A stretch of DNA of 64,000 nt from CAZBWW01 sp964496005 (lineage in GTDB: Bacteria; Patescibacteriota; WWE3; UBA101185; UBA10185), in NCBI GenBank assembly GCA_964496005.1, contig CAZBWW010000001.1:1-64000 (forward strand), written 5' to 3'. Shown one piece after another: positions 18,592 to 27,528 of the stretch (its first letter is position 1; every line of letters begins with the position of its first letter). The position numbers and the translations under genes were made by a program. The notes under the pieces were generated by a model. The model did not search any database. It worked only from the letters and a program-made list of their open reading frames with translations, and had not been told where the DNA came from.

Positions 18592-19416
18592 ATGATTAAA
18601 AAGTACAATCCGACAAGTCCGGGAATTCGGACACGAAAAACGCTAGTCAGAAGCCACCTGACAAAGAAAAGGCCTGAAAAAGGGTTAAGAAAACCGTTGA
18701 AGGGACATGTCGGGAGAAATAACGGCAGAATTTCAGTTAGATTTCGTGAACAAGGAGCAAAAAAGTATTACCGGATAATTGATTTCAAAAGAGATAAAAC
18801 AAACATACCGGCAAAAGTTGCGGCAATTGAATATGATCCAAATCGCGGACCTGACATTGCTCTACTTCATTACGCTGATGGGGAAAAAAGGTATATTCTA
18901 GCACCGGAAGGGTTGCAAGTCGGTATGCAGGTTGTATCAGGCGAAAATGCCGAACCGGTTGTAGGTAATGCACTGCCGTTGAGAGTTATTCCGCTTGGGT
19001 TTGAAATACACAATATTGAGCTTAATCCCGGAAAAGGTGGCCAAATAGTACGAGGTGCGGGAACAAAGGCCATCATCTTGGCAAAAGAGGGGAGTTTTGT
19101 TAATGTAAAGCTCCCAAGCGGTGAAGTAAAGCGGTTCTCAGACGATTGTGTCGCTACAATAGGGGTTTTGGGGAACGCGGATCACAGGCATCAAAGACTT
19201 GGAAAAGCTGGTAAAATGAGACATTTGGGAAGACGACCACACGTAAGAGGGGTAGCAATGTCCAACCCTGCAAAACACCCCCACGCCGGTTCTTATAGAG
19301 ATACCGGTACAGGTCATCCAAAAACACCTTGGGGTAAGCCAACAAGAGGGTATAAGACTCGTAAGCGGGTACACACAGACAAGTACATAGTTACGCCAAG
19401 AAAGCGAAAGAGATAA
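18592..19416 (+). CDS. rplB: 50S ribosomal protein uL2
   Basis: 274 residues, full length. It contains GRNNGRISVRFREQG and, near the C terminus, the GVAMSNPAKHPHAG segment with the conserved histidine near the peptidyl-transferase centre. It is one of the proteins needed for peptidyl-transferase activity. The following rpsS is 15 nt away with an AAGGAA site. Confidence 0.96.
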   Translation: MIKKYNPTSPGIRTRKTLVRSHLTKKRPEKGLRKPLKGHVGRNNGRISVRFREQGAKKYYRIIDFKRDKTNIPAKVAAIEYDPNRGPDIALLHYADGEKRYILAPEGLQVGMQVVSGENAEPVVGNALPLRVIPLGFEIHNIELNPGKGGQIVRGAGTKAIILAKEGSFVNVKLPSGEVKRFSDDCVATIGVLGNADHRHQRLGKAGKMRHLGRRPHVRGVAMSNPAKHPHAGSYRDTGTGHPKTPWGKPTRGYKTRKRVHTDKYIVTPRKRKR

Positions 19417-19431
19417 GGAAAAGGAATTATT

Positions 19432-19701
19432 ATGACCAGATCACTGAAAAAAGGACCATATGTAGACGAAAAGCTAATGAAGAAATTAGCAAAAATGGCA
19501 GAGTCCGGGAAAAAAGGCCCGATTAAAACATGGGCAAGAAGATCAACAGTTACACCTGAAATGGTTGGCTACACCTTTGAGGTGCACAATGGCAGAAAAC
19601 ACATACCGGTTCAAATTTCGGAAGCTATGGTAGGGCATAAGTTAGGTGAGTTTGCGCCCACGCGTACTTTTAGAGGACACTCATCAAAGAAACTTAAGTA
19701 A
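19432..19701 (+). CDS. rpsS: 30S ribosomal protein uS19
   Basis: 89 residues, starting [14 protein letters not shown] and ending with [17 protein letters not shown], both family signatures. It binds 16S rRNA in the head with uS13. It is packed between rplB and rplV with a 5-nt gap to the latter. Confidence 0.95.
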   Translation: MTRSLKKGPYVDEKLMKKLAKMAESGKKGPIKTWARRSTVTPEMVGYTFEVHNGRKHIPVQISEAMVGHKLGEFAPTRTFRGHSSKKLK

Positions 19702-19706
19702 AGAAT

Positions 19707-20057
19707 ATGAATACAGCAACAGTTTACGCAAAAAGCAATAATGTCAGGACCTCCGTCAAGAAGGTAAATCCTGTGCTCAGACTGGTGAGAGGTAAGGATG
19801 TTGCTGAAGCGCAGAGAATTCTGAAGTTTAATAAAACGAAGGCGTCAGATATAGTTTTAAAAACACTTAATTCTGCAATTGCCAATGCACGGAATAATTT
19901 AGATTTAAGTGAAAACAATTTGTATATTGCGGATGTGTATGTAAATGAGGGCCCTACTCTTATGAGTGCCAGGTTTGCGAGCCGCGCAAACTGGACAAGA
20001 ATTTTTAAAAGAAGGGCACATATTGTAGTAGGTTTGTCGGAAAAGGTAAAAAAGTAA
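19707..20057 (+). CDS. rplV: 50S ribosomal protein uL22
   Basis: 116 residues. The tunnel-lining beta-hairpin region (PTLMSARFASRANW) and the C-terminal strand (RRAHIVVGLSEK) are visible. In most bacteria the hairpin reads as PRAKGRA; here it is more divergent (SARFASRA). It is 1 nt from rpsC. Confidence 0.92.
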   Translation: MNTATVYAKSNNVRTSVKKVNPVLRLVRGKDVAEAQRILKFNKTKASDIVLKTLNSAIANARNNLDLSENNLYIADVYVNEGPTLMSARFASRANWTRIFKRRAHIVVGLSEKVKK

Positions 20058-20058
20058 T

Positions 20059-20691
20059 ATGGGACAAAAGATACATCCATACGGTTATAGATTAGGAATT
20101 AATAAGGATTGGATATCTCGATGGTTTGTTGAGAAGAAAGATTTTGGCGATTTAGTTTTGGAAGACAGCAAAATCAGGAAATTTTTAGATGAGCGATTAA
20201 GTGCTGCCGGACTAGAAATGGTTCAAATTGAAAGATCATTAAACGAAGCAAATGTAACTGTGCGGGTCTCAAAGCCCGGCTTGGTAATTGGGCGCGGTGG
20301 TTCGGGTGTTGAGGATTTGGAAAAGGACCTTAGAAAAATTTCAAAGTCCAAAATTAAATTGACAGTAGAAGAAGTAAAAACACCGGAGCTTAATGCCAAG
20401 CTTGTTGCCGATTACATTTCACGGCAAATTAAACGCCGTGTTCGATACAGAAGGTTAGTAAATACGGCAATGCAGTCAGCGATGGACAAGGGCGCAAAAG
20501 GGATTCGAATTAGAGTTGCGGGGCTGTTAAGCGGCAGTAACACAATAGCTCGTGCGGAGACATACGAATTGGGATCAGTACCAACCCAAACTTTAAGAGC
20601 AAATATCGATTATGCGCAGGTGCATTGCGAAACAATATACGGCACTATTGGGATTAAAGTATGGATTTATCATGGAGAAACTACGTCGTAA
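20059..20691 (+). CDS. rpsC: 30S ribosomal protein uS3
   Basis: 210 residues: an N-terminal domain starting GQKIHPYGYRLGI, a KH domain with VIGRGGSGVEDLEKDL, and a C-terminal domain with GIRIRVAGLLSGSNTIARAE. It forms part of the mRNA entry channel. Confidence 0.96.
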   Translation: MGQKIHPYGYRLGINKDWISRWFVEKKDFGDLVLEDSKIRKFLDERLSAAGLEMVQIERSLNEANVTVRVSKPGLVIGRGGSGVEDLEKDLRKISKSKIKLTVEEVKTPELNAKLVADYISRQIKRRVRYRRLVNTAMQSAMDKGAKGIRIRVAGLLSGSNTIARAETYELGSVPTQTLRANIDYAQVHCETIYGTIGIKVWIYHGETTS

Positions 20692-20715
20692 AAAGCGGTT
20701 TTTAAGGAAAAAGCT

Positions 20716-21129
20716 ATGTTAATGCCGAAGAAAGTAAAATTTAGAAGAACAATGCGCGGTACAAATAAAGGGCTTGCTACCAGAGGTGCAAGTATTGCGT
20801 TCGGCGAATACGGTTTAAAAGCTGAAGCGAGAGGTTTACTTACATCCCGCCAGATTGAATCTGCGAGGAAAGCTATTTCACATAAGACTAAGCGTGGTGG
20901 TAGGGTGTGGATCAGAATCTTTCCTGATAAACCGATTGTTAAAAAACCTAACGAAACCAGAATGGGAAGCGGAAAATCTCCGGTTAGTCACTATGCCGCG
21001 ATTATTAAACCGGGTAGAGTGCTTTTTGAGATTGCAGGAGTTCCGGAAGAGGTTGCACGAGCAGCACTTAAGCGGGCGGCAGACAAGTTACCTATAAAGA
21101 CAAGGTTTATTACAAGTGAAACAGATTAA
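20716..21129 (+). CDS. rplP: 50S ribosomal protein uL16
   Basis: 137 residues, starting MLMPKKVKFRRTMRG. The GGRVWIRIFPDKP segment and GSGKSPVSHYAAIIKPG, which contacts the peptidyl-transferase centre and A-site tRNA, are intact. An AAGGAAAA site precedes the first ATG; the next ATG two codons on is also possible. Confidence 0.95.
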   Translation: MLMPKKVKFRRTMRGTNKGLATRGASIAFGEYGLKAEARGLLTSRQIESARKAISHKTKRGGRVWIRIFPDKPIVKKPNETRMGSGKSPVSHYAAIIKPGRVLFEIAGVPEEVARAALKRAADKLPIKTRFITSETD

Positions 21130-21140
21130 TAGGTTGTAAA

Positions 21141-21395
21141 ATGGCAAAAAAAGAAAAAACAACATCAATAACTGAATATCGCAAAAAAAGCTCAGCTGAG
21201 TTGCGTGAATTGTTAAATTCAAGAAAGAGCGATATGGAAAAGCATGCTGTGGAAATTTTAAAACAGAAAGAAAAGAATGTAAGCAAAATGAAGTTTATAA
21301 GACAGGACATTGCCCGGATCATGACAGTGTTAAATGAGAAGCAAAAAGAGGTAAATAAAGTAGATAGTACGGGAACGGAGGAAAAAAATGCCTAA
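21141..21395 (+). CDS. rpmC: 50S ribosomal protein uL29
   Basis: 84 residues, a two-helix protein with a lysine-rich N-terminal and acidic C-terminal extension. The core has SAELRELLNSRKSDMEK and KFIRQDIARIMTVLNEK, matching the family. It sits at the tunnel exit next to uL23. It overlaps rpsQ by 8 nt. Confidence 0.9.
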   Translation: MAKKEKTTSITEYRKKSSAELRELLNSRKSDMEKHAVEILKQKEKNVSKMKFIRQDIARIMTVLNEKQKEVNKVDSTGTEEKNA

Positions 21396-21624
21396 AAAAG
21401 TGTTAACAGGTCAAATTGTTTCTGCCAAAATGCAAAAAACTGTGGTTGTACAGGTGGAAATACCAAAAAAACATGCAGTGTATGGGAAAACAATTAAGAA
21501 TACCCGCAGGTTTAAAGCACGTAATGAGATTGAAGCAAAACTTGGAAACATGGTCGTAATTGAAGAATGTAAACCATACAGTAAGGAAGTGACTTGGAAA
21601 GTTTTGGAGGTTGTGGAGGAGTAG
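21388..21624 (+). CDS. rpsQ: 30S ribosomal protein uS17
   Basis: 78 residues with GQIVSAKMQKTVVVQVE and the VVIEECKPYSKEVTWKV end, typical of the OB-fold protein uS17. GGAGG precedes the ATG inside rpmC. rplN begins 2 nt after its stop. Confidence 0.95.
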   Translation: MPKKVLTGQIVSAKMQKTVVVQVEIPKKHAVYGKTIKNTRRFKARNEIEAKLGNMVVIEECKPYSKEVTWKVLEVVEE

Positions 21625-21626
21625 GT

Positions 21627-21995
21627 ATGATTCAAGTAGGGTCAACAATAAATGTTGCTGATAATTCAGGTGCCAAGAAGCTTAAAGTTATTGGTATTCC
21701 CGGTTATTCGAAAAAACGGTTTGCAGGAGTTGGGGATATTGTAACTTGTGCAGTAGACGGCGCATCATCCCGGGGTGTTGTACAAGATCACTCGGTTGTT
21801 AAAGCGGTTTTAGTTAGGACAAGAAAAGAAAAAAGACGCCGAGACGGTTCATATATTAGATTTGATGATAACGCAGGAGTAGTAATTGACAAAGACAAGC
21901 AGATGATTGGTACTAGAGTGTTCGGACCTGTTGCAAGGGAATTAAGAGATACAGGCTATTTAAAAATTGCGTCCTTAGCAAAGGAAGTGTGGTAA
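21627..21995 (+). CDS. rplN: 50S ribosomal protein uL14
   Basis: 122 residues, the standard length. It starts MIQVGSTINVADNSGAKKL and contains RRRDGSYIRFDDNAGVVI. ATG 21627 is chosen over an upstream in-frame TTG because it gives the universal N terminus and has GGAGGAG just before it. The protein binds at the subunit interface. Confidence 0.96.
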   Translation: MIQVGSTINVADNSGAKKLKVIGIPGYSKKRFAGVGDIVTCAVDGASSRGVVQDHSVVKAVLVRTRKEKRRRDGSYIRFDDNAGVVIDKDKQMIGTRVFGPVARELRDTGYLKIASLAKEVW

Positions 21996-22005
21996 GGAAA
22001 AGTAT

Positions 22006-22317
22006 ATGAAGATTAAAAACGGAGACAAAGTAAAAATTATTGCAGGTAAAGACAAAGGCAAAGTCGGGAAGGTTGTTAAAGTGTATGCCGAAGAAGCCAA
22101 GGTAGTAGTAGAGGGTGTAAATATAGTAAAGAAACACATAAAAGCCAGAAAAACCGGCGAAAAAGGTGGTATAGTAAGCGTCGAACGCCCGGTACACGTT
22201 TCAAATGTACTGTTTTTTGATGATAAGATCGGAAAAACAACCAGAATCGGCTACCGGCTAGTTGAAGGTAAAAAGTACAGAATTTCCAAAGCTACAGGAG
22301 ATGTTATTGATAAGTAA
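22006..22317 (+). CDS. rplX: 50S ribosomal protein uL24
   Basis: 103 residues with the KOW motif (NGDKVKIIAGKDKGKVGKV) at the N terminus, followed by VEGVNIVKKHIKARK. It starts 50S assembly. Positioned between rplN and rplE as in most bacteria. Confidence 0.95.
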   Translation: MKIKNGDKVKIIAGKDKGKVGKVVKVYAEEAKVVVEGVNIVKKHIKARKTGEKGGIVSVERPVHVSNVLFFDDKIGKTTRIGYRLVEGKKYRISKATGDVIDK

Positions 22318-22332
22318 AGCTTATTAGGGTCA

Positions 22333-22881
22333 ATGGTTATGAACAGACTACACGAGAAATATAATGAAAAAATAGCAAAAGAGGTTGCACAAGAGCTTGG
22401 ATTGGCAAATGTGATGGAGGCCCCTAGATTAAGGAAAATAACTGTTAGTGCGGGTATTGGGAATTTTAGAGAAAGCAGAGAAGCAGTTGAGAGTTTTGAG
22501 CGTGAACTTGCTATGATTACCGGGCAAAAACCAAGTGAGAGGAAAGCAAAGAAATCAGAAGCAGGGTTTAAAGTTAGGAAAAACGATGTTATCGGGTATA
22601 CGGTAACCTTACGAGGTGAAAGAATGTGGGCGTTTTTAGATAAATTGATTAACATTGTGTTGCCCAGAGTACGTGATTTCGGTGGTTTAAACTTGAATTC
22701 ATTTGATAAAAATGGTAATTACTCTCTTGGGGTGGTCGAACATGTAATTTTTCCTGAGATCAACCCAAACGAAGTTAAAGGTATCAGGGGGTTGCAGGTA
22801 ACATTTACAATTTCTGCACAAGATAGTCAACACAGTAAAGTTTTGATGGAAAAACTTGGTGTTCCGTTTAAAAAAAGTTAA
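22333..22881 (+). CDS. rplE: 50S ribosomal protein uL5
   Basis: 182 residues. RLHEKYNEKIAKEVAQELG opens the protein and IVLPRVRDFGGLN lies in the middle. It binds 5S rRNA and contacts P-site tRNA. Two ATGs three codons apart (22333 and 22339) could both serve as the start; the second matches more homologues. Confidence 0.94.
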   Translation: MVMNRLHEKYNEKIAKEVAQELGLANVMEAPRLRKITVSAGIGNFRESREAVESFERELAMITGQKPSERKAKKSEAGFKVRKNDVIGYTVTLRGERMWAFLDKLINIVLPRVRDFGGLNLNSFDKNGNYSLGVVEHVIFPEINPNEVKGIRGLQVTFTISAQDSQHSKVLMEKLGVPFKKS

Positions 22882-22896
22882 GGTAGGGAAATAAAT

Positions 22897-23085
22897 ATGG
22901 CAAAAAAAGCAATGCTAGAAAAACACAAAAAAGGAAAGTTCAGATTTGAAGTACGCGAGTTTCATAGATGTGGTATTTGCGGAAATCCGCGCGGTTATAT
23001 GCGTAGGTTCAAAATTTGCAGAAAATGTTTTCGGGAGTTAGCCCACAAAGGCGAACTTCCTGGTATAAGAAAGGCAAGTTGGTAG
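22897..23085 (+). CDS. rpsN: 30S ribosomal protein uS14, zinc-binding type
   Basis: 62 residues with two CxxC pairs (CGIC and CRKC), the zinc ribbon of the short uS14 type. [17 protein letters not shown] and the C-terminal PGIRKASW are family signatures. It lies between rplE and rpsH as usual. Confidence 0.95.
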   Translation: MAKKAMLEKHKKGKFRFEVREFHRCGICGNPRGYMRRFKICRKCFRELAHKGELPGIRKASW

Positions 23086-23094
23086 GGGGAGCTT

Positions 23095-23496
23095 ATGAGC
23101 AGTGATTTATTGTCAAACATGTTAAGTTCAATAAAGAATGCAAGTATGGTTGGGAAGAAAAGTATCGAAGTGCCTTATAGCGGCGAATGTGAAGCGATTT
23201 TAGCAGTATTGGAAAAAGGCGGGTATCTTGCCGGTGTAAAAAAGTTTAAGCCGAAAGGGAAAAAATATCAGGCACTTGCACTTGAGCTTTCTTATAATGA
23301 ATACGGACTGCCGAAAATTACCGCTGCGGAGCGCGTGTCTAAACCTGGCAGAAGAATTTATAAAACTAGTGATGAGTTAGGGTCAGTAATGAGCGGTTTT
23401 GGGTTATTAATTGTGTCTACATCTCGGGGAGTTATGTCGGGTGCAGAAGCAAAAAAGAAAAAATTAGGGGGAGAAGTCATTTGTAAAGTTTGGTAA
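23095..23496 (+). CDS. rpsH: 30S ribosomal protein uS8
   Basis: 133 residues, starting SSDLLSNMLSSIKNAS and ending with STSRGVMSGAEAKKKKLGGE, the classic uS8 end. In enteric bacteria it represses its operon by binding mRNA. It is preceded by GGGGGAG. Confidence 0.95.
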   Translation: MSSDLLSNMLSSIKNASMVGKKSIEVPYSGECEAILAVLEKGGYLAGVKKFKPKGKKYQALALELSYNEYGLPKITAAERVSKPGRRIYKTSDELGSVMSGFGLLIVSTSRGVMSGAEAKKKKLGGEVICKVW

Positions 23497-23504
23497 TTAA
23501 CACT

Positions 23505-24056
23505 ATGTCACGTATTGGAAAAAAAACAATTTTAATACCGGCAGGCGTTACAGTAACTGTGGCTGATGGAAGCGTTTTGGTTAAAGGTCCAAAAGGAGAA
23601 TTATCGTACACTTACAGACCCGAAATTGAAGTTACAGTTGACGGTGATACTCTTGTGACCTCTGTTAAGACGGAGACAAAAGAATCTGTCGCGTACTGGG
23701 GGCTGACAAGAGCTTTAATTAATAATATGATAATCGGCGTGACTGAGGGGTTTGAGAAGAAACTTGAACTTATAGGTGTAGGTTATCGTGTTACCTCGCA
23801 AGGGCCCAAAAAAATTTCGATGACTGTCGGTCTATCTCATCCGGTAGAGTTTGAAGCACCTGAGGGTGTTGCACTTGAAGTTGAAGGCAATAAAGATATT
23901 ACCGTTAAGGGAATTGATAAACAACTTGTTGGGTTGACTGCCGCGAAAATAAGAAAAATAAAGAAACCCGAGCCATATAAAGGCAAAGGCATAAAATATA
24001 TTGATGAGGTAGTAAGAAGGAAAGCAGGTAAAGCCGGTAAGGCGGCAGGAGCATAG
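23505..24056 (+). CDS. rplF: 50S ribosomal protein uL6
   Basis: 183 residues: two repeats of the uL6 fold, with [22 protein letters not shown] at the end. ATG 23505 gives the universal MSRIGKK start; a TTG five codons upstream overlaps the rpsH end and is less likely. It sits near the GTPase-associated centre. Confidence 0.95.
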   Translation: MSRIGKKTILIPAGVTVTVADGSVLVKGPKGELSYTYRPEIEVTVDGDTLVTSVKTETKESVAYWGLTRALINNMIIGVTEGFEKKLELIGVGYRVTSQGPKKISMTVGLSHPVEFEAPEGVALEVEGNKDITVKGIDKQLVGLTAAKIRKIKKPEPYKGKGIKYIDEVVRRKAGKAGKAAGA

Positions 24057-24058
24057 TT

Positions 24059-24391
24059 ATGTATAAAGTAAATCCAACAACACAAAAACAAAGACGAAAA
24101 CTGAGAGTTAGAAAAAAGGTGTATGGAAGTTCTAACACACCCAGACTGTCAGTTTTTAGATCAAACAAATATATTTATGCACAAGTGATTGACGATAAGG
24201 TTGGGGTTACTTTAGTGTCAGCTTTTGGAAAAAAAGATACAAAAGCCGCGGAAAAGGTGGGCGAAGATTTGGCAAAAAAGGCGATTGCGCAGAAAATAAA
24301 TAAAGTTGTTTTTGATAAGGGAAGTTACAAGTATCATGGGCGTGTAAAAAGTTTAGCCGAAGGTGCGCGTAAAGGCGGCCTGCAGTTTTAA
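24059..24391 (+). CDS. rplR: 50S ribosomal protein uL18
   Basis: 110 residues with [28 protein letters not shown] near the N terminus and [20 protein letters not shown] near the end, the family signature. It binds 5S rRNA. The gene follows rplF by 2 nt and precedes rpsE by 3 nt. Confidence 0.94.
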   Translation: MYKVNPTTQKQRRKLRVRKKVYGSSNTPRLSVFRSNKYIYAQVIDDKVGVTLVSAFGKKDTKAAEKVGEDLAKKAIAQKINKVVFDKGSYKYHGRVKSLAEGARKGGLQF

Positions 24392-24394
24392 AAA

Positions 24395-24844
24395 ATGGAA
24401 TATTATACACAAAAAGAATTTGAAGAAAGAGTTGTTGAGACAAAAAGAGTGTCAAAAAAGACGAAAGGTGGTAATAGACCTGGGTTTTCAGCACTTATTG
24501 TTGTCGGAGACAAAAAAGGGCGGGTAGGTGTAGGCCTTGGAAAAGCGCCTGATATTTCTGTTGCTATTCAAAAAGGGATTAAACTTGCAAAAAGAGATTT
24601 AGTGGAAGTAAAAATAGTAAACGGCACGATTCCGCACGAAGTCGAAGCTAAGTATAAATCATCATATGTAAAGCTGATGCCGGCACCTGAAGGGTCAGGT
24701 ATTATTGCGGGTGGTGCTGTTAGACATATAGTTGAGCTTGCCGGAATTAGCAGTATTTCAGCAAAATTACTTGGATCAAACAACAAAGCGACGAGCATAG
24801 CTTGTACTTTAAAGGCGTTGAAAATGCTTAAAGGAAAAAACTAA
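24395..24844 (+). CDS. rpsE: 30S ribosomal protein uS5
   Basis: 149 residues. The double-stranded-RNA-binding part (EERVVETKRVSKKTKGG) and the C-terminal part (PAPEGSGIIAGGAVRHIVELAGI) are intact. The N terminus is shorter than in E. coli. Its TAA overlaps the rplO ATG; rpmD, which most bacteria have here, is missing. Confidence 0.95.
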   Translation: MEYYTQKEFEERVVETKRVSKKTKGGNRPGFSALIVVGDKKGRVGVGLGKAPDISVAIQKGIKLAKRDLVEVKIVNGTIPHEVEAKYKSSYVKLMPAPEGSGIIAGGAVRHIVELAGISSISAKLLGSNNKATSIACTLKALKMLKGKN

Positions 24845-25281
24845 TGTTACACGACTTAAGAAAAATAAAAGGAAATAGAGGTAAGGCAAAGCGCGTCGGG
24901 CGTGGTTATGGAAGTGGGAAGGGCGGTCACACGGTGGGTCGTGGTTCTAAAGGATTAAAAGCACGAGGTAAAGTGCCGTTTGGCTTTGAAGGCGGGCAGG
25001 TTCCGTTATACAAAAAAATGCCACAAATTGGCGGATTTAGGAATCCGACAAAAAAAGCAATAACCCATGTATCGCTTAGCCAGTTTAATAGGTTTAACGC
25101 AAACAGTACGGTAACTCCTCAAGATTTAGTGGATGCAAAAGTACTCAAGAGGTTGCCTAAACACGGTGTTAAAATATTAGCTAACGGCAAAATCGAAAAA
25201 AAACTTACTATAAAAGGGTTTTTGTTTTCCGAATCGGCTAAAAACCAGCTCGAACAGGCAGGGTGCAAAGTAATAGCATAA
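24844..25281 (+). CDS. rplO: 50S ribosomal protein uL15
   Basis: 145 residues with a glycine-rich N-terminal arm (KRVGRGYGSGKGGHTVGRG) and GFEGGQVPLYKKMPQIGGF, both typical. The start overlaps the rpsE stop (TAATG), implying coupled translation. The gene directly follows rpsE, with no uL30 gene between. Confidence 0.95.
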   Translation: MLHDLRKIKGNRGKAKRVGRGYGSGKGGHTVGRGSKGLKARGKVPFGFEGGQVPLYKKMPQIGGFRNPTKKAITHVSLSQFNRFNANSTVTPQDLVDAKVLKRLPKHGVKILANGKIEKKLTIKGFLFSESAKNQLEQAGCKVIA

Positions 25282-25327
25282 GAGGCAAAAAGAAAAAGTA
25301 TTATAAAAAACATAAAAACAGACAGTC

Positions 25328-26602
25328 ATGTTCAAAACACTAAAAATTGCAGCAGTACGTAAAAAGATATTATTCACACTTTTTATTATTGCGGTTTACA
25401 GATTGTTGGCTCACATTCCGGTGCCCGGGGTTGATACTCAAGCAATTGGTGAGTTTGTTAGTTCCAGCCAGTTGTTAGGTTTTTTTGATTTATTTAGCGG
25501 CGGGGCCTTAAGTAATTTTTCTATTGTTACATTAACACTCGGACCGTACATTAATGCGTCTATAGTTATACAGCTGCTAACCGCCCTTGTACCATCGTTA
25601 GAAGAATTGTCCAAAGAAGGCGAAGCAGGTCGGGAAAAGCTAAATCAATATACCCGAATTTTAACCATTCCGATTGCAGTAATTCAAGCTTACGGAATGT
25701 ACTTTTTGTTAAGTCAACAGACTTTACCTGATGGTTCCAAAATCATCGGTGAGTTAAGTGGTTTGGATTTACTGATTTTTGTATTGACATTAACCGCAGG
25801 CAGTATGTTTCTTGTTTGGTTAGGCGATTTGGTTACAGAATACGGTGTGGGCAACGGAATTTCCATCCTAATTTTTGTGGGTATAATTAGTCAGCTCCCA
25901 ACTACTGTGATGCAGCTAACCCAAATGGCGCAAACTGACGCGGTATTGCTGTTGCTGGGTTTTGCCGCGCTTAGTTTGTTAGTCATTCTAGGTGTTGTAA
26001 TGGTAAATGAGGGTACACGAAATGTACCAATAGAGTATGGCAGAAGAGGTACCACTTCACAAAAAGTTACGAATTATTTACCCATCAAAATAAATCAGGC
26101 GGGTGTAATACCAATTATTTTTGCCGTATCCGTAGTAATGTTACCCGCATTAATAAGTGGACCGTTAATTGCATCTTCCAGTCCGGTTTTGCACGATATT
26201 GGTGTATTTTTGGGAACACATTTTAATCAAGCCTCTTTAGGGTATAACTTATTTTATTTCTTGCTTGTTGTCGCGTTTACCTTCTTTTACACATTTATTC
26301 AATTTAATCCGGAAAAAATTGCCGATGATATTAAAAAACGAGGCGGCTTTATTCCCGGAATTCGACCTGGAAAATCTACAAAAGAATATTTACAGGGGGT
26401 AGTTGTGCGGCTTACATTATTTGGTTCGTCATTTTTAGGGTTAATTGCTATTTTGCCGTGGATTCTTGGCGCGTTATTTGGGTTTAGCAATTTAACTGTT
26501 GGGGGCACGAGCTTATTAATTGTAGTTTCGGTTGTTTTGGAAACAATAAGACAAATTCAGTCCCAGGCAGTGCAAAGAAGTTATGAAGGGTTTTTGGATT
26601 AA
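25328..26602 (+). CDS. secY: Protein translocase subunit SecY
   Basis: 424 residues with about ten membrane helices. The plug region ([16 protein letters not shown]), the [14 protein letters not shown] segment (here [15 protein letters not shown]) and the cytosolic loop RVWLG-equivalent [18 protein letters not shown] are all present. It forms the protein-conducting channel in the membrane. Placed after rplO as in most bacteria. SecDF and LepB are also in this window. Confidence 0.95.
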   Translation: MFKTLKIAAVRKKILFTLFIIAVYRLLAHIPVPGVDTQAIGEFVSSSQLLGFFDLFSGGALSNFSIVTLTLGPYINASIVIQLLTALVPSLEELSKEGEAGREKLNQYTRILTIPIAVIQAYGMYFLLSQQTLPDGSKIIGELSGLDLLIFVLTLTAGSMFLVWLGDLVTEYGVGNGISILIFVGIISQLPTTVMQLTQMAQTDAVLLLLGFAALSLLVILGVVMVNEGTRNVPIEYGRRGTTSQKVTNYLPIKINQAGVIPIIFAVSVVMLPALISGPLIASSSPVLHDIGVFLGTHFNQASLGYNLFYFLLVVAFTFFYTFIQFNPEKIADDIKKRGGFIPGIRPGKSTKEYLQGVVVRLTLFGSSFLGLIAILPWILGALFGFSNLTVGGTSLLIVVSVVLETIRQIQSQAVQRSYEGFLD

Positions 26603-26632
26603 GTAACAAGGGTTAAATGGTAAAATAAATCT

Positions 26633-26908
26633 ATGTTTGATACAGCTAAAGCCGTTAATAAAGCTCGCAAAATGCAATCACAAGTTAAGAAGATTCAACA
26701 GAGCGTTTTTTATCGCGAAGAAAAAGGTGATAACGCAACTTTAGTTCGTGGGGATAAGCACATAGAGGAATTAATTATTGATGGTGAAGAGCGCAAGGAT
26801 ATTAAAGAGCTGTTAAATGAGGCATTCAAACAGGTCGACAAGAAAATGGAAAAAGCCGCGCGGAATGAGATGGACGTTGGTGAAGTAAAAGAAATGTTAG
26901 GGATGTAA
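26633..26908 (+). CDS. YbaB/EbfC-type nucleoid-associated protein
   Basis: 91 residues. The shape fits YbaB: an N-terminal helix (NKARKMQSQVKKIQQSV), a short beta-sheet, then ELIIDGEERKDIKELLNEAF and a C-terminal helix. The family binds DNA as a dimer and coats the nucleoid. Its position between secY and adk is unusual and gives no functional clue. The start has a weak TAAAAT box 8 nt upstream. Confidence 0.7.
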   Translation: MFDTAKAVNKARKMQSQVKKIQQSVFYREEKGDNATLVRGDKHIEELIIDGEERKDIKELLNEAFKQVDKKMEKAARNEMDVGEVKEMLGM

Positions 26909-26915
26909 CTTTTGT

Positions 26916-27527
26916 ATGAAGATTTTACTTTTAGGCCCACCGGCTTCAGGAAAAGGAACTTTAGGAGATTCACTCAGTGAATTATTAGGTATTCCATTAA
27001 TTACTGCAAGCGCTCCTTTGAGGGCTTTACCGCCGGAGCATCCGAGATATGCCGAAATTCATGACTTAATGAACAAGGGCGAGCCGGCGCCAAAAGATTT
27101 TTTGGGTGATCTATTAAGAGCAAGAATTGCAGAGGAAGATTGTAAAAACGGTTTTATTTTGGACGGGTGGTGCCGTATGATGGTTGACCTTGAATATTTT
27201 GATCCGCAGGTAGATGTAGTGCTTGAGATTAAGTTATCCAGAGAATCAGCGATTAAGAGGATTTCGGGCAGAAGAATTTGCGAACCGACAGGCGAGGTTT
27301 ATAACATCTATACTTTACCTCAAGAGAAACTTGCTGAGTGTGAAGGCAAATTAATTCAGCGGGCTGATGACAAAGAGGAAGTTGTAAATAACAGATATGA
27401 CCAGTATATAACCGATACTGCCAAAGTAGTCGATCATTACAGAACTAAAGGCATATTACTTGAAATTGACGGTGAACCTTCCCCCGCTGAGGTGTTGCAG
27501 TTGGCTAAGGAGAAACTTAAGCTCTAG
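26916..27527 (+). CDS. adk: Adenylate kinase, divergent
   Basis: 203 residues. The P-loop GPPASGKGT (residues 7-15), a LID-like segment (GRRICEPTGEVYNIY) and the RADDKEEVVNNRYDQY block place it in the adenylate kinase family, and its site between secY and map agrees. The nucleotide-monophosphate site is unusual: the common S-T-G-D-hydrophobic motif reads ITASAPLRA, and LDGFPRT reads LDGWCRM. The substrate could be AMP or another monophosphate. ATG and a weak site precede it. Confidence 0.8.
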   Translation: MKILLLGPPASGKGTLGDSLSELLGIPLITASAPLRALPPEHPRYAEIHDLMNKGEPAPKDFLGDLLRARIAEEDCKNGFILDGWCRMMVDLEYFDPQVDVVLEIKLSRESAIKRISGRRICEPTGEVYNIYTLPQEKLAECEGKLIQRADDKEEVVNNRYDQYITDTAKVVDHYRTKGILLEIDGEPSPAEVLQLAKEKLKL

Positions 27528-27528
27528 T

